A DNA stretch of 41,622 bases from Pannonibacter indicus. Its GTDB lineage: Bacteria > Pseudomonadota > Alphaproteobacteria > Rhizobiales > Stappiaceae. The position numbers and the translations under genes are program-made. The notes beneath the pieces are model-generated. The model was not told the origin of the DNA. It worked only from the letters and a program-made list of their open reading frames with translations, and ran no database searches. The stretch covers positions 1-41,622 of the forward strand of contig NZ_LIPT01000020.1 in the NCBI RefSeq assembly GCF_001418225.1. The letters are read 5' to 3'. Positions 17,325-24,761 of this stretch are shown here, piece by piece (position 1 is the stretch's first letter; the number at the start of each line of letters is the position of its first letter).

Positions 17325-18133
17325 GCAAGCTTCTGAGAAAGCCGCAAGGCACCCACGGCAAGACCCACGCCATCACGCCGGAAAGCGCCGGCTGGGGCTA
17401 TGTGGGATTTGATCTTTACCGCCTGAAGGCGGGCGAGACTGTTGGCGAAGCGACCGGCGGACGTGAAGTCATTCTTGTGCTGGTCGAGGGCAAGGCCCGT
17501 CTTTCCGCATCGGGCAAGGACTTCGGCGCGATGGGCCTGCGCATGGACGTGTTTGAGCGCCTGCCGCCCGCCTGTCTCTATGTGCCGGACCAGTCGGACT
17601 GGTCCGCCACCGCCACCACGGACCTGACGCTGGCCGTCTGCTCGGCACCGGGCAAGGGCACTCATGAAGCGCAGGTGCTGGGGCCGGATGGCATCCAGCT
17701 CGATCAGCGCGGGCAGGGCACCAACACCCGCTACATCCACAACATCGCCATGGAAGGGCGGGATGTGGCCGGCAGCCTGCTGGTGACGGAAGTCTTCACC
17801 CCCTCCGGCCACTGGTCGTCCTATCCGCCGCACCGGCATGACGAGGACAACTATCCGGACATGACCTATCTGGAAGAGACCTATTACCACCGGCTCAATC
17901 CGGCGCAGGGCTTCGGCATCCAGCGTGTCTTCACCGAAGACGGCTCCCTCGACGAAACGATGGCCGTTTCCAACCACGACGTGGTTCTGGTCCCCAAGGG
18001 CCACCATCCCTGCGGCTCGCCCTATGGCTACGAGATGTATTATCTCAACGTCATGGCCGGCCCCTTGCGCAAGTGGCGCTTCAAGAACCACCCGGACCAC
18101 GACTGGATCTACCAGCGCGACATGGTGAAGTGA
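17321..18133 (+). CDS. iolB: 5-deoxy-glucuronate isomerase
   Basis: A 270-residue double-cupin enzyme that converts 5-deoxy-glucuronate to 5-dehydro-2-deoxygluconate, the substrate of the IolC kinase. Hallmarks include the N-terminal WGYVGFDLYRLKAGE, the metal-binding SSYPPHRHDEDNYPDMTYLEETYYH (two His, a downstream Glu) in the second cupin, and the terminal KGHHPCGSPYGYEMYYLNVMAG and HDWIYQRDM. Length is typical. The start at 17321 overlaps the DUF3329 stop. It closes the inositol cluster. The convergent DUF1850 gene ends 21 bases further on. Confidence 0.94.
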   Translation: MSKLLRKPQGTHGKTHAITPESAGWGYVGFDLYRLKAGETVGEATGGREVILVLVEGKARLSASGKDFGAMGLRMDVFERLPPACLYVPDQSDWSATATTDLTLAVCSAPGKGTHEAQVLGPDGIQLDQRGQGTNTRYIHNIAMEGRDVAGSLLVTEVFTPSGHWSSYPPHRHDEDNYPDMTYLEETYYHRLNPAQGFGIQRVFTEDGSLDETMAVSNHDVVLVPKGHHPCGSPYGYEMYYLNVMAGPLRKWRFKNHPDHDWIYQRDMVK

Positions 18134-18154
18134 GGAATAGGGGGGCAGCCGCTC

Positions 18155-18511
18155 CTACTCACACGGCGCAATTCTGACCGGTTCCGACGCATCTGCCCCG
18201 ATCACGTGGCAGGTGCCGTCTGCGCAGAGGGTCCAGCCGGAGACGGTGGCGCCGGAGGCGGCGAGCAGGAGTTCCGGTTGCGGTGGCAGGGTGGGTGTCC
18301 AGATCCACCAGCCGTCCTGAAGCCGGGCGCCATCGCCCGGTTCCATGCCCGCGCCCGAGCCGCGCACACGGGCCTCCTGAAGTTTGAGGCCGTCCTGCGT
18401 CACCACCCAGGTTTCCTGCCACTGCGTTTTCTCGACGGAGTGGGTCCATTCCAGCGTGAAGGGGCCGGAGAGGCTGAGCGTCAGCGCTCCGGCCAGAAGG
18501 CAGGCGCTCAT
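18155..18511 (-). CDS. DUF1850 protein, TAXI TRAP transporter accessory
   Basis: A 118-residue exported or membrane-anchored protein. A hydrophobic N-terminus (MSACLLAGALTLSLSGPF) looks like a short signal or anchor. It is followed by the DUF1850 pattern FTLEWTHSVEKTQWQETWVV. Conserved E/H/S in WTHSVE and the later GMEPGDGARLQDGWWIW are family features. DUF1850 genes are found almost only beside TAXI-type TRAP permeases and have no established function. Its start overlaps the stop of the permease gene in ATGA, so it is translated as part of the transporter operon. It is the last gene of that operon. Confidence 0.85.
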   Translation of the reverse strand: MSACLLAGALTLSLSGPFTLEWTHSVEKTQWQETWVVTQDGLKLQEARVRGSGAGMEPGDGARLQDGWWIWTPTLPPQPELLLAASGATVSGWTLCADGTCHVIGADASEPVRIAPCE

Positions 18512-20619
18512 GCGCCTGCGTTCGGGGTGGCCTTGTTGCCTGCCGCCATGTTGGCCCTCCAGACGAGGAAGGCGAAGAGGGCGAAGAGCCCCAGTCCCAC
18601 TTCATCCGTGACCGGCAGGGCCGCCACCAGCGTGAAGGCGGAAGCCATGGCAAGTGCGCGCATCCACAGGGGCAGCGGCACGCCGAGCCAGCCGATGACG
18701 GCTGCGCCCCACAGGCTGATGGCGATGGCGACCTTGAGGACGATGTAGACCACCGCCGGGACATAGCCGATGCTTTCTGCCAGCGCCCCGCCATCCTGCA
18801 GCATCAGGGCCGGGGTATAGACGGCCATGAAGGGGATGACGAACCCGGCTGCCGCCACCTTCACCGCCTCGAAGGAGATCTTCAGCCCGCTTTCCTTGGC
18901 AATGGGGCTTGCGGCAAAGCAGGCGAGCGCCACGGGCGGGGTGAGGTCGGCGAGGATGCCGAAATAGAACACGAACATGTGGCTGACGATCAGCGGCACG
19001 CCGAGTTCCAGCAGGGCAGGGCCTGCGATGGACGAGGTGATGATGTAGTTCGGGATGGTCGGGATACCCATGCCCAGCACGATGCAGGTGATCATCGTCA
19101 GAAGCAGCGAGAGGAACAGGCTGTTCTGGCCGACGCTGACAATGAACTGGCCGAAGGTGGTGGCTGCACCCGTCAGCGTCATGGTGCCGATGATGATGCC
19201 GACGAGGGCACAGGCGACGCCGACGGGCAGGGCGGTGCGGGCGCCTTCTCCAAGGCTGTCGCGGCACAGGGCCAGCGTGTTGCGCCCGCCCTTGGTGAAG
19301 ATGTTGAGGAGAATGAGCGCCGAGATCGCGATCAGCAGCACCTTGATGCCGAGGGAGAAGAAGGCAGCCCCCGTCAGCCCGAGGCCGATCCAGAAAATCG
19401 TGCGGATGACACCCTGCGGCAGGCCGAGGGCAACGGAGCCGCCGAGGATCAGCAGGACGGTCAGTCCCAGACCAATGGTACCGGCAAACAGCGGCGTGTA
19501 GCCGCCGAAGAGGAGATAGACCAGCACGCCGAGCGGCAGCAGCAGGAACCAGCCTTCCTTCAGCGCCTTCACGGCGGAGGGCAGTTCGTCCTTCGGCAGG
19601 CCGCGCAGGTTCCGCTTGCCCGCTTCCAGATGCACCATCCAGAAGGCAGAGGCGAAATAGAGCACGGCAGGAATGAGGGCCGCCTGCACCACCTCGTAAT
19701 ATTCGACGCCCAGCGTTTCGGCCATGATGAAGGCCACCGCACCCATGACCGGCGGCATGATCTGACCGCCCATGGAGGAGGTGGCCTCCACACCACCGGC
19801 AAAGGCCGGGCGGTAGCCGAAGCGCTTCATCAGGGGAATGGTGAACTGGCCGGTGGTGACCACATTGGCAACGCCCGAGCCGGAAATCGTGCCCATCAGC
19901 CCGGAGGAAATGACCGACACCTTGGCGGCCCCGCCCGTGGCATGGCCGACGAGGCCGAGGCTGACATCGGTGAAAAGCTTGATCATCCCGGCCCGCTCCA
20001 GGAAGGAGCCGAAGAGGATGAACAGGAAGATGAAGCTGGAGCTGACATAGACCGGAATGCCGTAGATGCCTTCCGTGCCATAGGTCATGTGCTCGACAAC
20101 CTGCGCAAAGTCATAGCCGCGATGGTCCAGCGGCGCGGGCAGATACTGGCCGAAGAGGCAGTAGGCGAGAAACAGCCCTGCAATGATGGGCAGCGCCAGC
20201 CCCATCATGGCCCAGGCGGCGGCAAATACCGTCACAAGCGCGATGACACCCATGACCAGATCCCGCGGCAGCGGGTCACCGGAACGGATCAGAAGGTCCG
20301 TATAGTCCCACCACTGATAGGCCGCGACGGACACTGCCGCAAAAGCCATGAGCCAGGCCAGAACGCGCACCGGCAGCTTGTCGTGCCGGGCGGCGGCGAT
20401 CAGGGGAAAGGTGAGCAGGCCGAGAAAGCCGACATGGACAGCGCGCACGATCTGGCTCGGCAGGTCGATCACATGGGCGGCCGTGGCGATCTGGAAGGCG
20501 GAAAAGGCAAAGGCGATCCAGAACAGCAGGCGGCCCTCGAAGCCTTCCTGAAAACCGGCACCATGCGGGTCTTCCTGAGGGGGGGGAACCTGTGTCTGCG
20601 GTGATGGGGCTGTGCTCAT
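18508..20619 (-). CDS. TRAP transporter fused permease (4TM/12TM), TAXI type
   Basis: A 703-residue integral membrane protein fusing the small DctQ-like and large DctM-like TRAP subunits, typical of TAXI systems. The hydrophilic N-terminus (to about residue 25) is followed by helices throughout. DctM-like hallmarks are the GSFLERAGMIKLFTDVSLGLVGHATGGAAKVSVISS region, then MGTISGSGVANVVTTGQFTIPLMKR and GGQIMPPVMGAVAFIMAE, and later LGMGIPTIPNYIITSS with LADLTPPVALACFAAS. TRAP transporters are ion-gradient-driven symporters of carboxylates and related solutes. The substrate is unknown. It lies about 100 bases downstream of the receptor gene behind a hairpin. Confidence 0.93.
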   Translation of the reverse strand: MSTAPSPQTQVPPPQEDPHGAGFQEGFEGRLLFWIAFAFSAFQIATAAHVIDLPSQIVRAVHVGFLGLLTFPLIAAARHDKLPVRVLAWLMAFAAVSVAAYQWWDYTDLLIRSGDPLPRDLVMGVIALVTVFAAAWAMMGLALPIIAGLFLAYCLFGQYLPAPLDHRGYDFAQVVEHMTYGTEGIYGIPVYVSSSFIFLFILFGSFLERAGMIKLFTDVSLGLVGHATGGAAKVSVISSGLMGTISGSGVANVVTTGQFTIPLMKRFGYRPAFAGGVEATSSMGGQIMPPVMGAVAFIMAETLGVEYYEVVQAALIPAVLYFASAFWMVHLEAGKRNLRGLPKDELPSAVKALKEGWFLLLPLGVLVYLLFGGYTPLFAGTIGLGLTVLLILGGSVALGLPQGVIRTIFWIGLGLTGAAFFSLGIKVLLIAISALILLNIFTKGGRNTLALCRDSLGEGARTALPVGVACALVGIIIGTMTLTGAATTFGQFIVSVGQNSLFLSLLLTMITCIVLGMGIPTIPNYIITSSIAGPALLELGVPLIVSHMFVFYFGILADLTPPVALACFAASPIAKESGLKISFEAVKVAAAGFVIPFMAVYTPALMLQDGGALAESIGYVPAVVYIVLKVAIAISLWGAAVIGWLGVPLPLWMRALAMASAFTLVAALPVTDEVGLGLFALFAFLVWRANMAAGNKATPNAGA

Positions 20620-20672
20620 GCGCGGCTCGAACTTTCGCGGAGGGGCGTTAAGGCAACGGGATAAAGGGGCAA

Positions 20673-20706
20673 TAAGAACGAAAGGGAGCGCAGATGCTGC
20701 GCTCCC
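20673..20706 (-). terminator. Hairpin terminator/attenuator after the TAXI receptor gene
   Basis: On the minus strand GGGAGCGCA pairs with TGCGCTCCC (20684-20692 with 20698-20706, 5-base loop), followed by the U-rich stretch TTTCGTTCTTATT (down to about 20674). It lies between receptor and permease genes. A partial terminator here would let most transcripts end after the receptor, which is needed in excess. Confidence 0.6.
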
Positions 20707-20721
20707 CCGTCAGCCGGGGCC

Positions 20722-21675
20722 TTACATCAGGCCCTTTTCCTTGTAGAAGCGCTCTGCACCCGGATGCAGCGGAACGGGCATGCCGGTCAGCGCCTTGTCG
20801 AGGCTGATGGCCTTGGCAGCCGCATGGGCAGCGACCATTTCCGGCAGATTTTCGAACAGCTGCTTGGTCATCTGGTAGGCGGTCTCTTCCGGGACATCCT
20901 CATGGGTGATGAGGAAGTTGACGACCGCGACCGTCGGCACATCGGCGCTCTGGCCGTCATAGGTGCCTGCCGGAATGGTGGCGGCGATATAGGGGGCACC
21001 CAGTTTTGCGACCACGTCTTCCGGGACGGCCACCATGTTGACCGGAACCGAGGTGGCAAGGTCCTTCAGCGAGGCAACGCCAAGGCCTGCGGACTGCAGG
21101 GTGGCGTCGAGCTGGCGGTTCTTCATCAGTTCCACGGACTCGGCGAAGGGCAGGTATTCTGTCTTGGACAGATCCGAGTAGCCCATGCCTGCGGCGGCAA
21201 AGATGGCGCGGGCGTTCAGCTCGGTGCCGGACTTGGCTGCACCTACGGACAGGCTCTTGCCCTTCAGACCGGCCAGATCGGTGATGCCGCTGTCCTTGGA
21301 GGCAACGATCTGGATGTAGTTCGGATAGATGGCGGCAATGCCGCGCAGCTTGGTCAGGGGCGCCTTGAAACCGGCCTCGGCATCGCCTTCCCAGGCGAGC
21401 TTGACGGAATCACCGAGGGCAAAGCCGATCTCGCCCTTGCCCTGCTGCAGCAGATTGAGGTTTTCGACCGAGGCCTTGGTGGCCTGCACCTGCGGGCGGG
21501 CGCCTTCGATCTTGTCGCCATAGATTTTCGACAGGGCAACGCCCAGCGGATAGTAGACGCCGGATGTGCCGCCCGTGAGCACGTTGATGAATTCGGCCTT
21601 GGCCGGGGCCATGGCAACGCCCATGGCGGTGGCAGCGATGGCAGCAGCGCCAAGCGAACGCTTGATCAGGTTCAT
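20722..21675 (-). CDS. TAXI-family TRAP transporter solute receptor
   Basis: A 317-residue periplasmic receptor. A signal peptide covers about residues 1-26 (MNLIKRSLGAAAIAATAMGV, cleavage near AKA-EF). The mature N-terminus FINVLTGGTSGVYYPLGVAL is the TAXI family signature. Further features are VQATKASVENLNLLQQGKGEIGFALGDSV, the LKGKSLSVGAAKSGTELNAR loop, and terminal PLHPGAERFYKEKGLM. The start at 21675 is chosen from GGGAGG 7 bases upstream and the signal peptide; the frame is open for 28 more codons upstream. The ligand is unknown (characterised relatives bind glutamate or other carboxylates). It heads the operon with the fused permease and DUF1850 protein. Confidence 0.93.
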   Translation of the reverse strand: MNLIKRSLGAAAIAATAMGVAMAPAKAEFINVLTGGTSGVYYPLGVALSKIYGDKIEGARPQVQATKASVENLNLLQQGKGEIGFALGDSVKLAWEGDAEAGFKAPLTKLRGIAAIYPNYIQIVASKDSGITDLAGLKGKSLSVGAAKSGTELNARAIFAAAGMGYSDLSKTEYLPFAESVELMKNRQLDATLQSAGLGVASLKDLATSVPVNMVAVPEDVVAKLGAPYIAATIPAGTYDGQSADVPTVAVVNFLITHEDVPEETAYQMTKQLFENLPEMVAAHAAAKAISLDKALTGMPVPLHPGAERFYKEKGLM

Positions 21676-21885
21676 GAATATGCCTCCCTTTTGGTTCCGG
21701 TCTTTTCGTCCGGCATGCAGCGCGGCTGGGGCCGAAACTGCCTTCTGGCTCATGGCCACACGGGCACAAGGTCTCCTCCCGTGAGCCTTACCGGCAGCAA
21801 ACGTAGCGGGGGAAACGGCGCAAGAGCAACCGTGTTTATACCGAGACCATCCGGGGGAGGGTGCCTGTGGAACGAGGTGCGTTGC

Positions 21886-23031
21886 TCAGCCGCCGAGGGC
21901 TGTCTCGATCAGCCGGGGAAGGCCCAGCCTTGCGGCGCCTGTCAGCGGGGCGACGCCGCCGAGCTGCGAGCGGCGGATTTCCGGCGGAGCCGGATGACAC
22001 AGCGGCAGAAGCATGCTGACGCGGGCGATGAAATCCGGCCTTGCGCCGATCGAGCCGCCCAGCACCACAAGGGCGGGGTTGGTGATGGCGGCAAGGGCGG
22101 CGATGGCGCGGGCGGCCAGCCGGGCCGTTTCGTCCAGAACGGCTTCGGCGGCGGCATCGCCTTGTTCTGCCCGGGCGAAAATCTCCGGCACGGTGATGTC
22201 TTCACCGCTCAGCGCATGGTAGCGGCGGCGCATGCCGTGCGAGCCTGCTTCCTGCTCCAGCGCACCGCAGTCCCGCGAGTGCGGGTCGAACGGATCAGCG
22301 CCGAAGGGCAGGAAGGCGATTTCTCCGGCCGCATGCGCGGCGCCGCGCAAGAGACGGCCATCGCAGATGAGGCCGCAGCCGATGCCGGTACCGATGGAGA
22401 CATAGGCCATGTCCAGAACAGGAGCGGCGGCGGACAATGCCCACCGCTCGCCTTCGGCGGAGAGGTTCACGTCATTTTCCAGTTGCACGCTGCACCCAAG
22501 CGCTTCGGCAAAGGCGGTACGCACGTCGAATGTATCGAAGGCCGGAATGTTGGGGGCCATCATCACCCGGCCGGTCGTGAGGTCCGGTGCGCCGGGCACA
22601 CCGATCACGGCATGGCGCACCCGGCTCCAGTCAAGCCCTGCAGCCGCAGCCGCTTCCCGGCACAGGCGGGCGATCTGGGTGATGACGTGCTGGCCGCCCC
22701 GCCCATCCGTTGGCTCCGTCATGCCGGGCAGAAGCTTGCCGGCGAGGGTTGAGAGCGCAACCGCCACCTTGGTGCCGCCCAGATCCACCACGGCGCAGCA
22801 GGCTGCGTCCGCAATGGGCGCGAAAACGCAGGCGCGCCGCCCGATATGACCTTCGGTCTCGCCGGTCTGGCAGATGAGGCCTGCGGTCTCCAGCGCCCGG
22901 CAGATGAGCGTCAGCGTCTGTTTCGACAAGCCGCAGCGGCGCGCCAGTTCAGCCCGGGACATGGGGCCATCCGAGAGAAGCTGCCGGAACACGGCGTGAT
23001 GCGTGGCCGGATGTTGCGGGAGTGGTGACAT
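21886..23031 (-). CDS. ROK-family transcriptional regulator (XylR/NagC-like)
   Basis: A 381-residue ROK protein with an N-terminal winged helix-turn-helix (residues 14-60: VFRQLLSDGPMSRAELARR, then LSKQTLTLICRALETAGLI). A C-terminal actin-like domain has the phosphate loop VVDLGGTKVAVAL and the IGVPGAPDLTTGRV segment. It also has ENDVNLSAEGE, SIGTGIGCGLICDG, and GEIAFLPFG leading to a CGALEQEAGS metal-like region. The usual ROK zinc cluster (CxCGxxGCxE) is reduced to RDCGALEQEAG, so zinc binding is probably lost. A 27-bp palindrome lies just before its start, consistent with autorepression. The sugar effector and other targets are not evident. The downstream TAXI operon on the same strand and the divergent CobW gene are candidates. 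Confidence 0.9.
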   Translation of the reverse strand: MSPLPQHPATHHAVFRQLLSDGPMSRAELARRCGLSKQTLTLICRALETAGLICQTGETEGHIGRRACVFAPIADAACCAVVDLGGTKVAVALSTLAGKLLPGMTEPTDGRGGQHVITQIARLCREAAAAAGLDWSRVRHAVIGVPGAPDLTTGRVMMAPNIPAFDTFDVRTAFAEALGCSVQLENDVNLSAEGERWALSAAAPVLDMAYVSIGTGIGCGLICDGRLLRGAAHAAGEIAFLPFGADPFDPHSRDCGALEQEAGSHGMRRRYHALSGEDITVPEIFARAEQGDAAAEAVLDETARLAARAIAALAAITNPALVVLGGSIGARPDFIARVSMLLPLCHPAPPEIRRSQLGGVAPLTGAARLGLPRLIETALGG

Positions 23032-23042
23032 ATTAGGTGCTT

Positions 23043-23069
23043 TTTAGTTCGTCAGGCTGACGAACTAAA
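23043..23069. promoter_or_regulatory. 27-bp perfect palindrome, ROK-regulator operator
   Basis: TTTAGTTCGTCAG and CTGACGAACTAAA form a perfect inverted repeat around a single G, ending 12 bases before the ROK start codon. The TTAGTTyGT/ACrAACTAA arms closely resemble the xyl operator recognised by XylR of the ROK family. It could also influence the divergent CobW gene, whose start is 188 bases away. Confidence 0.75.
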
Positions 23070-23124
23070 TTCCTGCGCTTCCTTGTTGTCAAGCGCCTGA
23101 CCGTCTTGCAGCGCTGGAACGCAT

Positions 23125-23137
23125 GTAATAATGTAAC
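23125..23137. promoter_or_regulatory. Weak Zur-box-like palindrome before the CobW gene
   Basis: On the minus strand this reads GTTACATTATTAC, which agrees at 10 of 13 positions with the alphaproteobacterial Zur-type box GTTATGTTATAAC. It is 120 bases upstream of a COG0523 GTPase, a family often under Zur control. The match is suggestive only. Confidence 0.3.
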
Positions 23138-23256
23138 GCCGTCGCGCGCGCTTGCCAGCACGTTCCAGATGCTTATCTCTAACCGGGTTCTTGGCCGATT
23201 GCCTCAAGGCAGGACAGGATAAAGTGCAGCCGCCGGTGCGAGGAATTGGGGACGGA

Positions 23257-24396
23257 ATGCCAAAGATCACGCAGAAAATCCCCGTCATCGTCCTCACCGG
23301 CTTTCTGGGCTCAGGCAAATCCACGCTCTTGCAGGAGTTGCTGACCCGGGAGAACGGGCAGGACACGGCGGTCATCATCAACGAATTCGGCGAGGTGCCG
23401 ATTGACCATGATCTGGTCCGGGTGGGCCGGGGTGAGCTGATGCGCACCTCCACCGGCTGCCTGTGCTGCACCGCCGGGGCCGATGTGCGCGCAACCCTTT
23501 ATGAGCTGTATGAAGCGGTGGAGAGCGGTGATGTCGGCCCGTTCTCCCGCGTCATCATCGAAACCACCGGCCTTGCCGATCCCGCACCGCTGGTCAACCA
23601 GCTGGTGGCCGGGGCCATGCCTGCCATGGGGCTGCGTGATCATGTGGTGGCGCGGCACTTCGTGCTCGCAGGTGTCGTCACCACGGTAGACATCATCACC
23701 GGCGAAATCACGCTGGAGAACCATTTCGAAGCGGCCAAGCAGGTGGCCTTTGCCGACCGGATCGTGCTGACCAAGACGGATCTGGCGCAGGATCCGGCGA
23801 GCAAACACGATATCGCTCTGCTGGCAGAAGGCCTGCGGCAGCTGAACCCTGCGGCTGAACTCATCGACCGGCACGGGGAGGGTGTTGATCCCGGCAGCCT
23901 GTTCGTGCCGCGCAACTATCAGCCGGCCAGCCTTGGCGAGGATGTGCTGGGGTGGCTCGCCATGGATCAGGCGGTCAGCGCCGAAGGCGGCCATGCGCAT
24001 GGCAAGAGCGGCCTTTCCCGCCACGCCGCGCGGGTGAACAGCTTCGTGCTGACCTCCGATACCCCCTTTGCCGAGGCCAATTACAGGCGCTTCATGGATG
24101 TGCTGGTCAAGGCAGCCGGGCCGCGCCTCCTGCGCGTCAAGGGGCTGATCGCGCTGGAAGATGCGCCGGACAAGCCGCTGGTCATCCATGCGGTGCAGCA
24201 TGCGGTGTTTCCGGCCGTGCGGCTGGAGGCCTGGCCGAGCGAAGACCGCCGCGGGCGGCTCGTCTTCATCACGGATGAGCTGGAGGAAAAGCCCGTCCGT
24301 GAGTTGTTTGAAGCGGTGCTCGTCGGCCGTCCCTCGGCCATGGAGCGACTGCGCAATGCAATCGGGCTGGGGCCCAAACCAACACGGGACGCCTGA
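23257..24396 (+). CDS. CobW-family (COG0523) metal-trafficking GTPase
   Basis: A 379-residue G3E GTPase. The P-loop is GFLGSGKST (residues 15-23), Walker B/Mg region IIETTGLADPAPL, and the NKxD-type guanine motif is TKTD. The family's metal-binding CxCC is GCLCC with C68, C70 and C71. A short His-containing linker (EGGHAHGKSGLSRHAARVNSF) leads to the CobW C-terminal domain (FMDVLVKAAGPRLLRVKGLIALEDAP). These proteins deliver Zn or Co to client enzymes. The start at 23257 gives the compact N-terminus used by the family; an upstream ATG would add 35 residues. It is followed after 3 bases by a small gene it is usually paired with. Metal and client are unknown. Confidence 0.9.
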   Translation: MPKITQKIPVIVLTGFLGSGKSTLLQELLTRENGQDTAVIINEFGEVPIDHDLVRVGRGELMRTSTGCLCCTAGADVRATLYELYEAVESGDVGPFSRVIIETTGLADPAPLVNQLVAGAMPAMGLRDHVVARHFVLAGVVTTVDIITGEITLENHFEAAKQVAFADRIVLTKTDLAQDPASKHDIALLAEGLRQLNPAAELIDRHGEGVDPGSLFVPRNYQPASLGEDVLGWLAMDQAVSAEGGHAHGKSGLSRHAARVNSFVLTSDTPFAEANYRRFMDVLVKAAGPRLLRVKGLIALEDAPDKPLVIHAVQHAVFPAVRLEAWPSEDRRGRLVFITDELEEKPVRELFEAVLVGRPSAMERLRNAIGLGPKPTRDA

Positions 24397-24399
24397 CAC

Positions 24400-24672
24400 A
24401 TGACGGCATTCATCAATCCGCTCAAGCCGCGTTCGCGCGGTATTCCGCAGAAGATCGCCGAGATCAAGGGCTGGGTCCGCACGGCCTTTGCCCTTGAGGA
24501 GGGCGTGGCCATTTCCTTGTCTGAGCTGAGCTGCCGCGATGAGGGCTGTCCGGATGTGGAAACGGTCATTGGCCTGTTGCGCGAGGGGCATCCCATCGAA
24601 GTGCACCGTCTGCACATGCCGCTGACGGAGGTGAGCGAAGCGGATGTGCTGAAACTGGCGGCAGGTGGCTGA
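24400..24672 (+). CDS. Small conserved protein paired with CobW GTPase
   Basis: A 90-residue protein of unknown function. It begins MTAFINPLKPRSRGIPQKIAEIKGWV (split here at 'IPQ' for reading) and carries LSELSCRDEGCPDVETVIGLL, a C-x5-C-P-x-V-E pattern conserved in alphaproteobacterial homologues, often loosely annotated as 'nitrate reductase'. It has no signal peptide or membrane segment. The two cysteines could hold a metal transferred by the adjacent CobW protein, which is inference from the pairing. It starts 3 bases after the CobW stop, so the two are certainly co-translated. Confidence 0.8.
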   Translation: MTAFINPLKPRSRGIPQKIAEIKGWVRTAFALEEGVAISLSELSCRDEGCPDVETVIGLLREGHPIEVHRLHMPLTEVSEADVLKLAAGG

Positions 24673-24723
24673 ACTTCCGGCGTTTTTCGGGTTGACGTCG
24701 CACGAGGGCGAATAAGGCGGTAT

Positions 24724-24743
24724 GTCTTTGGGAAACCAAAGAC
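24724..24743 (+). other. GNRA-tetraloop hairpin in the leader of the hybrid kinase gene
   Basis: GTCTTTGG (24724-24731) pairs perfectly with CCAAAGAC (24736-24743) around a GAAA tetraloop, 18 bases before the start codon. It may be an RNA element affecting translation, or a protein-binding palindrome. Nothing decides between them. Confidence 0.45.
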
Positions 24744-24761
24744 CTGCGCAGGCTCGATTCG

